The position numbers and the translations under genes are program-made. This document shows positions 15,029-23,445 of a DNA stretch of 64,000 nucleotides, in pieces (the stretch's first letter is position 1; each line of letters opens with the position of its first letter). The DNA comes from CADEED01 sp035502995. Lineage in GTDB: Bacteria; Pseudomonadota; Gammaproteobacteria; Steroidobacterales; Steroidobacteraceae. The notes beneath the pieces are model-generated. The model did not search any database. It saw nothing but the letters and a program-made list of their open reading frames with translations, and had not been told where the DNA came from. The stretch spans positions 27,058-91,057 of the forward strand of contig DATJTW010000123.1 in the NCBI GenBank assembly GCA_035502995.1, written 5' to 3'.

Positions 15029-15805
15029 CTAACTATCCCGGTTTCCCGGGCCCGCCCCGCCCCCGATCAGCGCCAGCGCGCGCTCGGCGCGTTCGAGATC
15101 CGCCGCCGTATTCACATCGGCGAGCGGTTTCTCCACCGCCAGCGCCACGCGGATCTCCAGGCCGTTCTCGAGCGCGCGCAGCTGTTCGAGCTTTTCGATC
15201 AGCTCGAGACGGCTCGCGGTCAGCGACGCCAGCCGCCGCAGCGCGGCCACGCGATACGCATAGATGCCGACGTGCCGCAGCGACGCCGGCGTCAGCGTGG
15301 CCGGCGCGTCGCGGTTGAAGGGAATCGGCGCGCGCGAGAAATACAGCGCGCGACCGGTCGCATCGCAGGCCACCTTCACGACGTTGGGATCCTGCAGGTC
15401 GGCGACGTTGTCGAGCCGCCCCGCCAGCGTCGCGATGTCGGCGCGCGGATTCGCGGCCAGCAGCTCGGCCACCTGGCTGATGATCGCCGGCGGGATCAGC
15501 GGCTCGTCGCCCTGCACGTTGACGACGATCTCGTCGTCCTTCCAGCCGCGAGCGGCCGCCACCTCGGCGATCCGATCCGTGCCGGACAGGTGCGTGCGCG
15601 CGGTCATCGCGACCTCGGCACCGAACGAGCCCGCCGCCTTCGCGATGCGGTCGTCGTCGGTTGCGATCAGCACTTCCACGGCACGCGACGCACGCGCGCG
15701 TTCGTGCACCCACTGCAACATCGGCTTGCCCGCCAGCGGCAACAGCGCCTTGCCGGGCAATCGCGAGGAATCGAATCGGGCGGGGATGACGGCGCGGAAT
15801 GGCAT
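15029..15805 (-). CDS. kdsB: 3-deoxy-manno-octulosonate cytidylyltransferase (CMP-KDO synthetase)
   Basis: KdsB activates KDO as CMP-KDO for the lipopolysaccharide inner core. The 258-residue protein starts at ATG 15805 with PFRAVIPARFDSSRLPGK, the nucleotide-binding motif. It also shows VNVQGDEPLIPP and GIYAYRVAALRRL. The open frame extends to 15973, but that part overlaps the ycaR gene and has no family similarity. The order msbA-lpxK-ycaR-kdsB is the usual gammaproteobacterial lipid A cluster. Confidence 0.96.
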   Translation of the reverse strand: MPFRAVIPARFDSSRLPGKALLPLAGKPMLQWVHERARASRAVEVLIATDDDRIAKAAGSFGAEVAMTARTHLSGTDRIAEVAAARGWKDDEIVVNVQGDEPLIPPAIISQVAELLAANPRADIATLAGRLDNVADLQDPNVVKVACDATGRALYFSRAPIPFNRDAPATLTPASLRHVGIYAYRVAALRRLASLTASRLELIEKLEQLRALENGLEIRVALAVEKPLADVNTAADLERAERALALIGGGAGPGNRDS

Positions 15806-15813
15806 CGTGGGGC

Positions 15814-16002
15814 TCAACGCTCCAGCAACGGATCGTCGGACGACAGCTGCCGCGCATCCTCTTCCAGCATCATCGGCACGCCGTCGCGGATCGGGAACGC
15901 CAACCGCTCGGCGCGGCAGATCAGCACCTCGCCCGCGCGGTTCAACTTCAGCGGTCCCTTGCAGACGGGACACGCGAGGATATCGAGCAACCGGTCATCC
16001 AC
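15814..16002 (-). CDS. ycaR: Trm112/YcaR family small protein (UPF0434)
   Basis: A 62-residue protein with the zinc-ribbon half CPVCKG and the downstream LICRAERLAFPIRDGVPMML, which defines the family. The start is set at GTG 16002, giving DDRLLDILACPVCKG right after the initiator as in E. coli YcaR. It overlaps the 3' end of lpxK by 8 bp. The function is unproven; eukaryotic Trm112 relatives activate methyltransferases. Confidence 0.9.
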   Translation of the reverse strand: MDDRLLDILACPVCKGPLKLNRAGEVLICRAERLAFPIRDGVPMMLEEDARQLSSDDPLLER

Positions 16003-17032
16003 TCTTTTTTCCCGCCATGTCGTGGGCATGCACGCGCGCGAGCACCAGGTCGACCAGCCCGCGCGCCTCGCCGTCGGGGAACTCGGCCGTGACGGGCACG
16101 AACCAGCAACGCTCGTCGGCGAAGGCGGCGCATTTTACGGCATCCTTTTCCGTCATGAGCACCGGCAACGTGTCGCCGAAGTTCAGGTCGCCCGGCTTGA
16201 ACGGATGATGATCGGGCAACGGATGTTCGTACACGGTGATCCCGGCATTGCGCAGCATGTCGAAGAACCGCTGCGGATTGCCGATCGCCGCCACCGCGTG
16301 CACGCCGCTGCCACGGAAGCTCGCCAACGCCCGCAGGCTCGCGCCGCCCGACACCGGGAACGCGTCGCCGGGCCGCAGGCTCATGGCGAAATGCGTGCCC
16401 TTCACGAAGTTCGGCAATTCGAATCCCGGCCGCGTCACCGCGCCGTTCACGACCACCGCGTTCACGCGGCGCAGCCGCCCGGGCCGTTCGCGCAACGGTC
16501 CGCGCGGCAGCAGGCACCCGTTGCCGAAGCCGCGCTGGCCGTCGATGACCACGATCTCGCAATCGCGCTTCAACGCGAGGTGCTGCAGTCCGTCGTCGCA
16601 GATGACGATGTCGGCGCGATCCGCGACGGCCGCCTTCGCCGCCGCCACGCGGTCCTTGCCGATGAAGACGGTGGCCTGCGACCGCCGCGCCAGCAGCAAC
16701 GGCTCGTCGCCCACCTCGGACGCGCGCGAATGCAGCGTCACGCGATTCACGCCGCGCGCACGACCGCCATAACCGCGCGACACGATGGCGACGCGCATGC
16801 CGAAGGCGGCGAGCTGCGTCGCCAGCCACGCGACCAGCGGCGTCTTACCCGTGCCGCCGACGGTGAGATTGCCGATGACGATGACCGGCGCGCCGACGCG
16901 CACGCGATGCCGCAGACCGAGCCGGTACAGCACGCTGCGCACCGCCATGACGGCGCCGTACAGGAACGACAACGGCGCGAGCCAGACCGGTCCCGCGCCG
17001 CCGTACCACATCCGTTCGATCGCCGAGCGCAT
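15995..17032 (-). CDS. lpxK: Tetraacyldisaccharide 4'-kinase LpxK
   Basis: LpxK phosphorylates the 4' position of the lipid A precursor at the inner membrane. The 345-residue protein has one N-terminal transmembrane helix (PLSFLYGAVMAVRSVLY) and a P-loop variant in VGGTGKTPLVAWL. Further signatures are VSRGYGGRARG and DDGLQHLALKRD. The start is ATG 17032, at RSAIERMWYGG; the open frame runs further but lacks homology. msbA lies 52 bp upstream on the same strand. Confidence 0.95.
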   Translation of the reverse strand: MRSAIERMWYGGAGPVWLAPLSFLYGAVMAVRSVLYRLGLRHRVRVGAPVIVIGNLTVGGTGKTPLVAWLATQLAAFGMRVAIVSRGYGGRARGVNRVTLHSRASEVGDEPLLLARRSQATVFIGKDRVAAAKAAVADRADIVICDDGLQHLALKRDCEIVVIDGQRGFGNGCLLPRGPLRERPGRLRRVNAVVVNGAVTRPGFELPNFVKGTHFAMSLRPGDAFPVSGGASLRALASFRGSGVHAVAAIGNPQRFFDMLRNAGITVYEHPLPDHHPFKPGDLNFGDTLPVLMTEKDAVKCAAFADERCWFVPVTAEFPDGEARGLVDLVLARVHAHDMAGKKSG

Positions 17033-17084
17033 CAGCGAGGGCCGCGGGCCGCGTCCCGGACACCGATGGCCCGGAAAGCGGGAC

Positions 17085-18839
17085 TCACGCGCGGAACTCC
17101 GCGCGCTTGAGGCTGGCGTAGGCGCCGTTGCCGCCGACCAGGTCGGCATGCCGGCCGCGCTCGACGATGCGGCCGTCTTCCATCACGAGGATCTCGTCGG
17201 CGTGTTCGATCGTCGACAACCGGTGCGCGATGACCAGCGTCGTGCGGTTGCGCATCAGCTCGACCAGCGCCTGCTGGATGCGGCGTTCGGACTCGTTGTC
17301 GAGCGCCGACATCGCTTCGTCGAGGATCAGGATCGGCGCGTCCTTCAGCAACGCACGCGCGATGGCGATGCGCTGCCGCTGGCCACCCGACAGCAACGCG
17401 CCCTTGTCGCCCACCGGCGTGTCGAGGCCCTGCGGCAACTCCTTCGCGAACTCGTCGACATAGGCAACGCGCGCGGCCTCTTCGATCTTCTCCGGCGTCG
17501 CATTCGCGACGCCGAACGCGATGTTGTTGCGGATGCTGTCGTTGAACAACACGACGTCCTGGCTGACCAGCGCGACGTTGTCGCGCAGGTCGCGCAGGTT
17601 GCAGTCGTGCACGTCGATGCCGTCGACCAGCACCTGTCCCGACGTCGCGTCGTAGATGCGCGCGACGAGGCCGACCAGCGTCGACTTGCCGCTGCCCGAT
17701 CGACCGACGATCGCGACGTTCTTCCCGGCCGGCACCTCGAGCACGATGTCGTGCAGCACCTTCCCCTTTTCGGCCGTGTACTCGAAGCTGACGTGCCGGA
17801 ATTCGATGGCGCCCTGCAGCCGGCCGAGCCTGCGGCCCGAGGTGAAATCCTCGGTGGGTTCGTCGAGCACCTCGAACACGCTGGCGCCGGCCGCGAGACC
17901 CTGCTGCAGCGGACCCAAAGCGGTGACCAGCGTGCGCATCGGCGCGGTGGTCAGCAGCAAGGCGGTGAGGAAGCCCCAGAACTGGCCGACGGTCATCGAG
18001 TGGTCGTTGACCTGCACCAGCGCCATCCACAACACGCCGCCGAGACCGATCGACGCGATGAACTGGACTACGGGGTTGCTGGTCGCCTTCGCCGAGATCA
18101 GCTTCATGTTGCTGCGGCGATTGCCCTCGTTCACGTGCTCGAAATCGTTTCCTTCCTGCTCCTGCGCGTTGAACACCTTGATGACGCGGTGCCCGTCGAG
18201 CGCTTCCTTGGTCACGCGCGTGACGTCGCCCATCGAGGTCTGGATGCGCGCGCTGTACCGGCGGAAGGACTTCGTGACGATGCGGATTATGAACGACAGC
18301 GGCGGCGCCAGGATCACGACGAACAGCGCCAGCTTCCAGTTGAGCGCGAACAGCCAGCCGATCTGCAGGATGATCGTCAACGAATCGCGGATCAGCGCGC
18401 CGGTCGAGTTCGTCGTCGCCTCGGCGACCTGCTCGATGTTGAACGTGAGCCGCGACAACATCGCGCCGGAGGATTCGCGGTCGTAGTACTTCGCCGGGAA
18501 GTTGAGGTATTGCCGGAACAGGTCGCGGCGCATCGCCTTGATGATCTGCCGCGAGACATACCCCGGGAAATACACGCCGACGTAGTCGCCGATGCCGCGC
18601 ATCAGGAACAACACGGGTGCGCCCAGCGGCACCAGCCACAGCACCGTCGGGTCCTTCTTCACGAAGCCGAGGTCGACGAAGTTCTGCACCAGCCAGGCGA
18701 AGCCCGGGCCCGTCGCGGCGAAGATCGCCATGCCGACGATGCCGATCAGGAACATGCCGAGGTGCGGTCGCGCGTAGGCGAGCAGACGTCGATAGACGCG
18801 GCCGGCGTCGATGGGCGCGACCGGGGGACTGGCGCTCAT
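17085..18839 (-). CDS. msbA: Lipid A export ATP-binding/permease MsbA
   Basis: MsbA flips core-lipid A across the inner membrane. The 584-residue half-transporter has six predicted transmembrane helices followed by an ATPase domain with Walker A GRSGSGKST, signature LSGGQRQRIAIA, Walker B ILILDEAMSALD and a switch His in VIAHRLSTIE. Length and order are typical. Its start overlaps the exbD stop by 4 bp (ATGA). Confidence 0.96.
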   Translation of the reverse strand: MSASPPVAPIDAGRVYRRLLAYARPHLGMFLIGIVGMAIFAATGPGFAWLVQNFVDLGFVKKDPTVLWLVPLGAPVLFLMRGIGDYVGVYFPGYVSRQIIKAMRRDLFRQYLNFPAKYYDRESSGAMLSRLTFNIEQVAEATTNSTGALIRDSLTIILQIGWLFALNWKLALFVVILAPPLSFIIRIVTKSFRRYSARIQTSMGDVTRVTKEALDGHRVIKVFNAQEQEGNDFEHVNEGNRRSNMKLISAKATSNPVVQFIASIGLGGVLWMALVQVNDHSMTVGQFWGFLTALLLTTAPMRTLVTALGPLQQGLAAGASVFEVLDEPTEDFTSGRRLGRLQGAIEFRHVSFEYTAEKGKVLHDIVLEVPAGKNVAIVGRSGSGKSTLVGLVARIYDATSGQVLVDGIDVHDCNLRDLRDNVALVSQDVVLFNDSIRNNIAFGVANATPEKIEEAARVAYVDEFAKELPQGLDTPVGDKGALLSGGQRQRIAIARALLKDAPILILDEAMSALDNESERRIQQALVELMRNRTTLVIAHRLSTIEHADEILVMEDGRIVERGRHADLVGGNGAYASLKRAEFRA

Positions 18840-19267
18840 TTCTGCGCTTTGGAGTCTTCGACCGTCGCGATGTTGATCTTCACGAAGCCGAGCTTGCCGA
18901 GCACGTCCATGGCGCTCACCACCGACTGGTGCGTGGAGCGCGCATCCGCGCGCACGGTCACGGGTTTGTTGCGGTCGGCGCCGGCGACTTCGAGGATGGC
19001 CGCGCGCAGCGTGTCCGGGCTGTTGTTGATGAGCTCGCGGTCGTTCACGCGGTAGGTGCCCTCCTGCGTGACGCTGACGACCAGCGGATCCGTCTTCTGC
19101 TTGCCCGTCGGCGCGAGGGTGGCCTGCGGCAGCTCGATCTTGAGTCGCCCCTCCTGGAGGAACGTCGACGACAACATGAAGAAGATGACCAGCAGCAGCG
19201 AGATGTCGATCAGCGAGATCAGGTTGATCTCGGGATCTTCCTTCGGCTTGCGGGTCTGGAGCTTCAC
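18836..19267 (-). CDS. exbD: ExbD/TolR-type biopolymer transporter
   Basis: A 143-residue protein with one transmembrane helix (LIDISLLLVIFFMLSST), in which the Asp of LIDI is the conserved proton-path residue, and a periplasmic domain. With ExbB it powers TonB-like or lipid transport by the proton gradient. GTG 19267 is preferred as start, giving KLQTRKPKEDPEINLISL and a 4-bp gap after exbB. An ATG at 19318 would overlap exbB by 47 bp and add an unconserved basic leader. Placement before msbA is common in gammaproteobacteria that lack a tonB partner nearby. Confidence 0.9.
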   Translation of the reverse strand: MKLQTRKPKEDPEINLISLIDISLLLVIFFMLSSTFLQEGRLKIELPQATLAPTGKQKTDPLVVSVTQEGTYRVNDRELINNSPDTLRAAILEVAGADRNKPVTVRADARSTHQSVVSAMDVLGKLGFVKINIATVEDSKAQK

Positions 19268-19271
19268 GCGC

Positions 19272-19895
19272 TCAGGCCGCCGCTTCTGTCTGCGGCGTGG
19301 CACCGAGCGAGTCGGCAAACTTCACCGCAATCTTTTCCATGTCGATCACGATGCCCTCGACCTTGCCGCGCAGGTAGCGGAACGCGATGAAGGACGGGAT
19401 CGCGACGGCGAGACCGCCGGCCGTACAGATCAGGGCCTCGGAAATGCCGCCCGCGAGCATGCGCGGGTCGCCCATGCCACCCAGCATCACGGCGTTGAAC
19501 GAGTGGATGATGCCGGCGACCGTGCCCAGCAGGCCTAACAAGGGCGAGATGCTGGCGATGGTGCCGAGCGTGTTCAGGAACCGCTCGAGCTCGAAGACCA
19601 CGTGGCGGCCGGTGTCCTCGACGCGCTCCATCATGATCGCGCGGCCGCGGTCGCGGTTCGCCAGTGCCGCGGCCAGCACGCGGCCCAGCGGCGAGTTCTT
19701 CTCGAGCGCCTCGATGACTTTCGGCGTGACCTGGTTCTTGTCGGCCAGATCGGTGACGCGCTTGATCAGCTCCTGCGGCAGCACCCGCTTCCGCTGCAGC
19801 GTCCACAACCGTTCGAAGAGGATTCCGGCCGCGATGACCGAGCACAGAATGATCGGCGCCATGAATGGGCCGCCGGCCCGCACGATTTCCCACAT
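19272..19895 (-). CDS. exbB: ExbB/TolQ-type proton channel
   Basis: This 207-residue integral membrane protein has three predicted helices: APIILCSVIAAGILFERLW, ASISPLLGLLGTVAGIIHSF and GGLAVAIPSFIAFRYL. The GLLGTVAGI segment and the Thr/Glu-rich neighbourhood are family hallmarks. It forms the pentameric motor with ExbD encoded directly downstream. The gene starts the exbB-exbD-msbA-lpxK-ycaR-kdsB-MOSC operon, and comEC upstream is on the same strand and ends 34 bp earlier. Confidence 0.94.
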   Translation of the reverse strand: MWEIVRAGGPFMAPIILCSVIAAGILFERLWTLQRKRVLPQELIKRVTDLADKNQVTPKVIEALEKNSPLGRVLAAALANRDRGRAIMMERVEDTGRHVVFELERFLNTLGTIASISPLLGLLGTVAGIIHSFNAVMLGGMGDPRMLAGGISEALICTAGGLAVAIPSFIAFRYLRGKVEGIVIDMEKIAVKFADSLGATPQTEAAA

Positions 19896-19929
19896 GGCCC
19901 GGGACTATACCGGACACCGCCGGACACCG

Positions 19930-22200
19930 TCACGGCCAACGCCGCCAGGCGAAGGGATATCGCGACCGTCGCGCGGTGGCCCGAATGTCGAGCCCGTCCG
20001 TTCCCAGCTCGAGCCGCAGGGCGCCGTCGATGCGCGTGTCGAGGATCCGCGCGCCGGCACGTCGCCAGCGTTCGAGCGCGGTGGCCCGGGAACCGGAAGC
20101 CGTTCCGCCGCTGGCGATCGCCAGCCGCGCGCCGCTCGCTTCTATCCACTGTCGCGACGACGCGAGCGCGCTCGCGTGCCGGCTCAGCAGGACCGCGTCG
20201 CTCGCGAGCGCCGCCGCGCCGAGCCGCGCCACCAGGCCGCGCTCCGCGGCCGCGTCGAGGTCGCCGCCGATCAGCACGGCGTGCCCGCCGGCCACGATGC
20301 GCAACACGCAGTACTCGCCGCCCCGCCCGGCCGTCCAGGTTTCGACGCGCACGCCGTCCGTGGTGAATGCCGAATCCCGGCAAGGCCGGGCCGGCAGCGA
20401 GGCGGCACGCCAGCCGCCGCCGACACGCAGATCGGCGAATCCGCGCTCTTCCGCTAACAAGGCGACGCCGGCGGCGCGATCGGGATCGAGCGACGGCAGC
20501 CATACGCGATCGATGGCGCGCAGCCGCGCACCGAGCGCCGGCAACACCGCGGTCCGCGTGCGCGCGCCATCGCTGCCCCACGAATCCCCGGTGTCGTACA
20601 ACAGCAGCCGCGACGCCGTCTCGATCAGCACGCTCTGGCCGCGGCCGGCGTCGAGCACTTCGATGCGCGCCCGGCCGTCGGGCGGCACCGTCGACGTCGG
20701 GAACAACAAGGGCCACGAGGCCACCAACCCCGTCAGGCGCAACGACAACGGCCAGCGTCGCAGCAGCAGCGCTCCGGCGACGAGGGCCATGACGTACCAC
20801 CAGCCCGGCGGCGTCACGCGCCACAGCGCATGATCGACATCCGCCGCGGCCACCAGCAGCGGCCACGAGCGCTCGTACAACCACGCCGCGCCATGGAAAC
20901 ACGCGGCCGCCAGCGGCGGCGACACCAGGCTCGTCACCGCGCCCGCCAGGATCACCGGCACGAACACGAACGAGATCAGCGGGATCGCCACCAGGTTCAC
21001 GCTCAGTCCCGCCAGCGAGACGCCGCCGAACACGGCGACCGTCAGCGGTGCCAGCAACGTCATCACGCCGATCTGCAACCTCAGGGCGGTCCGGCCGCGC
21101 GACCACCAGGTCGGCGGCGCATGCACGACCGCGCCCTGCCCGAGGAACAGCAGCACGCCCACCGCGACGAACGACAACCAGAATCCGGACGCCAGCGGCG
21201 CGAGCGGATCGAGCAGCAACACGCCGATCAACGACAGCGACCAGACCCGCGCCGCGCCGACGACGCGTGCCGCCAGGCGAGAGACGACGAAGATCGCGAG
21301 CATCAGCCAGGTCCGTTGCGTCGGCACGGAAAACCCGGCGAGCAGCGCATACGCGCCGGCCGCGGCCAGGCCCGCGACGGCGGCGAACGTCTCGCGATCG
21401 AGGAACGACGCAGGCAGCAGTCGCCAGCCGGACCGCGCCACCGCGAACGCCAGCACCGCGAACAGCGTGACGTGCATGCCGGAGATCGCGACGAGGTGCG
21501 TGGTGCCCGTCGCATTGAACACGCGCCACTGGTCGCGGCTCACTCCGTCGGTGACTCCGACCGCCAGCGCCGCGAGCAGCGCCGCCGCGTCGGGATCGGC
21601 GACGGCATCACCGATGCGCAGCGCGATCCGCGCGCGCGTCGTGTTCACGGAGTCCGGCGCCAGCGCGAGTCTTTCATTCAGCGCCGCCGGCAACACGCGC
21701 CCGGCGAGGTGCACGCGGTCGCGCAACGCGATGCGTTCCAGGTCCGGGCCGCTGAAGTTGTGCGTATCGCCCAGCGGTGCGAGCCGCACCAGCAGGCGCC
21801 AGCGTTCGCCGGCACGGGGCGCGAACGGCGCATCGCGCCACGCCAGGCGAGCACGACGGGGCCGCGCATCGACGGCGCCCTCGAGCACCGTGACGTCGGC
21901 ATCGAAGCGCAGCTCGGTGCCCGCCCGCGCCGGCGTGTCGACGATGCGCGCCTCGAGCAACACGCGCGCATCGGCCTGCGCCGGCGTCACCACCCGCCCG
22001 CTCCACGACGCCACGGTGCCGCCGGCCATCGCGGCGCCGAGCGTGAACGCCGCCAGTGCTCGCACCGCCGGCCTGCCACGCGCCATCGACGCCGCGACGG
22101 CCACGACGACGGCGGCAGCGAGCAGCCAGGCTGGCGTCGGCGGACGCGCCATCCCGAGACCCGCCAGGACTCCCGCGAGCAGCGCCAGTCCGCCGATCAC
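19930..22200 (-). CDS. comEC: ComEC/Rec2 DNA-uptake channel, degenerate nuclease domain
   Basis: ComEC moves single-stranded DNA through the inner membrane in transformation. The ~756-residue protein has N-terminal helices, an OB-like soluble part, the Competence domain (GTTHLVAISGMHVTLF and about eight helices) and a C-terminal metallo-beta-lactamase fold (about 520 onward). In the last, the metal motif S-H-x-D-x-D-H is replaced by P569-S-L-D-P-D-R575, DVGQGD is DAGRGQ and GHHGS is SRHAS. So the nuclease site appears lost. GTG 22200 is the start because upstream residues are antisense to the DUF2062 gene. Confidence 0.87.
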   Translation of the reverse strand: MIGGLALLAGVLAGLGMARPPTPAWLLAAAVVVAVAASMARGRPAVRALAAFTLGAAMAGGTVASWSGRVVTPAQADARVLLEARIVDTPARAGTELRFDADVTVLEGAVDARPRRARLAWRDAPFAPRAGERWRLLVRLAPLGDTHNFSGPDLERIALRDRVHLAGRVLPAALNERLALAPDSVNTTRARIALRIGDAVADPDAAALLAALAVGVTDGVSRDQWRVFNATGTTHLVAISGMHVTLFAVLAFAVARSGWRLLPASFLDRETFAAVAGLAAAGAYALLAGFSVPTQRTWLMLAIFVVSRLAARVVGAARVWSLSLIGVLLLDPLAPLASGFWLSFVAVGVLLFLGQGAVVHAPPTWWSRGRTALRLQIGVMTLLAPLTVAVFGGVSLAGLSVNLVAIPLISFVFVPVILAGAVTSLVSPPLAAACFHGAAWLYERSWPLLVAAADVDHALWRVTPPGWWYVMALVAGALLLRRWPLSLRLTGLVASWPLLFPTSTVPPDGRARIEVLDAGRGQSVLIETASRLLLYDTGDSWGSDGARTRTAVLPALGARLRAIDRVWLPSLDPDRAAGVALLAEERGFADLRVGGGWRAASLPARPCRDSAFTTDGVRVETWTAGRGGEYCVLRIVAGGHAVLIGGDLDAAAERGLVARLGAAALASDAVLLSRHASALASSRQWIEASGARLAIASGGTASGSRATALERWRRAGARILDTRIDGALRLELGTDGLDIRATARRSRYPFAWRRWP

Positions 22201-22233
22201 GCTGTCACGAACCGGGTGGTAGAGTGCGCGCCG

Positions 22234-22752
22234 ATGCCCCGGGGACTGTTCCGCAAGATCACGCCGCGCCACGAGACGGTGCGCAAGCATTGGGCGATGA
22301 AGCCGTTCCGGCGCTTCTTCGGCGACCCGCGGCTGTGGTCGTTGCAGCGGCGCACGGTGGCGCCGGCGTTCGGCGCCGGGCTCGCGATCTGCTTCGTGCC
22401 GCTGCCCATCCACATCCCGCTGGCGGCGATGGTCGCGATCTTCTGCCGCATCCACGTGCCGACGATCATGCTGGCGTTGATCACGGTGAATCCGCTGACC
22501 ATCGTTCCCGTCTACCTGCTGGCGTACAAGGTGGGCGTCATCGTCACGCGCGCGCCGGAACATGCCTTCAAGTTCCAGATGAGCTGGAACTGGGTGCAGC
22601 ACGGCCTCGGGCCGATGTGGAAACCGTTCCTGGTCGGCTGCGGCGTGACCGGGGCGCTCGTCGGCCTCGTCGGCTACGCGCTGCTCGACGTGTTGTGGCG
22701 CTACAGCGTGCGCAAGAGATACCGCGAACGCGCGGGCGCCGCACGCCCCTGA
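22234..22752 (+). CDS. DUF2062 membrane protein
   Basis: A 172-residue protein beginning PRGLFRKITPRHETVRKHW, followed by predicted transmembrane helices (TVAPAFGAGLAICFVPLPIH, then VNPLTIVPVYLLAYKVG, and near the end VGCGVTGALVGLVGYALL). This pattern is the DUF2062 family, often found next to comEC in gammaproteobacteria. The function is unknown. The gene is divergent from comEC with only ~33 bp between start codons, and it converges on lolD. Confidence 0.87.
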   Translation: MPRGLFRKITPRHETVRKHWAMKPFRRFFGDPRLWSLQRRTVAPAFGAGLAICFVPLPIHIPLAAMVAIFCRIHVPTIMLALITVNPLTIVPVYLLAYKVGVIVTRAPEHAFKFQMSWNWVQHGLGPMWKPFLVGCGVTGALVGLVGYALLDVLWRYSVRKRYRERAGAARP

Positions 22753-22761
22753 TCGGGTGCG

Positions 22762-23445
22762 TTAGACCAGATTCCCGCGATCCAGCGTCAGCACGCGATC
22801 CATGCGTGCCGCGAGCTGGCGATCGTGCGTGACGACGATGAGGCTGGTGCCGTACTCGCGGTTGAGCTCGAGCAGCAGCTCGAACACCGCCTCCGCGTTG
22901 CCGCCGTCGAGATTGCCCGTCGGTTCGTCGGCCAGCACCAGCCGCGGCTTCGTGACCAGCGCGCGCGCCACGGCGGCGCGCTGGCGCTCGCCACCCGACA
23001 GCTCGTGCGGCCGATGGATCAACCGCTCGCCCAGGCCGACCCGCTGCAACACCTCGCGCGCCTGCCGTTCTGCCTCCTGCTTCGGCACGCGGCGCACGAG
23101 CAGCGGCATCGCCACGTTCTCGAGCGCCGAGAACTCCTGCAGCAGGTGATGGAACTGGTAGATGAAGCCGAGCGTGTGGTTGCGCAGCGCACCGCGCGGC
23201 TTCTCCGCGAGCTGGTGGATGTCCTGGCCCGCGACCAGCACGTTGCCGGTGGTCGGGCGATCCAGTCCGCCGAGGATCTGCAGCAGCGTCGTCTTGCCGG
23301 AGCCGGACGCGCCGATCACGGCGATGCGTTCGCCCGCCCCCACCTTCAGGTTCACGCCGCGCAGCACCTCGAGATCGATGGGCCCCTGGCGGAACGCGCG
23401 CCGCACGTCGCGGGCTTCGAGAACGGTGTCGTACGAGTCGGTCAT
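22762..23445 (-). CDS. lolD: Lipoprotein-releasing ABC transporter ATPase LolD
   Basis: LolD energises release of outer-membrane lipoproteins from the inner membrane to LolA. The 227-residue ATPase has Walker A GASGSGKTT, signature LSGGERQRAAVARAL, Walker B LVLADEPTGNLD and the switch His in VVTHDRQL. ATG 23445 overlaps the stop codon of the upstream permease gene by four bases (ATGA), so the permease and ATPase genes are translationally coupled. Confidence 0.95.
   Translation of the reverse strand: MTDSYDTVLEARDVRRAFRQGPIDLEVLRGVNLKVGAGERIAVIGASGSGKTTLLQILGGLDRPTTGNVLVAGQDIHQLAEKPRGALRNHTLGFIYQFHHLLQEFSALENVAMPLLVRRVPKQEAERQAREVLQRVGLGERLIHRPHELSGGERQRAAVARALVTKPRLVLADEPTGNLDGGNAEAVFELLLELNREYGTSLIVVTHDRQLAARMDRVLTLDRGNLV

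Noticed and set aside
15806..15973. Longer start for kdsB
   Set aside because: The upstream extension is unconserved and overlaps ycaR; the family starts at the PFRAVIPAR segment.
22201..22602. Upstream extension of comEC
   Set aside because: The extra residues are antisense to the DUF2062 gene and are rich in Arg, His and Asp as typical shadow translation.
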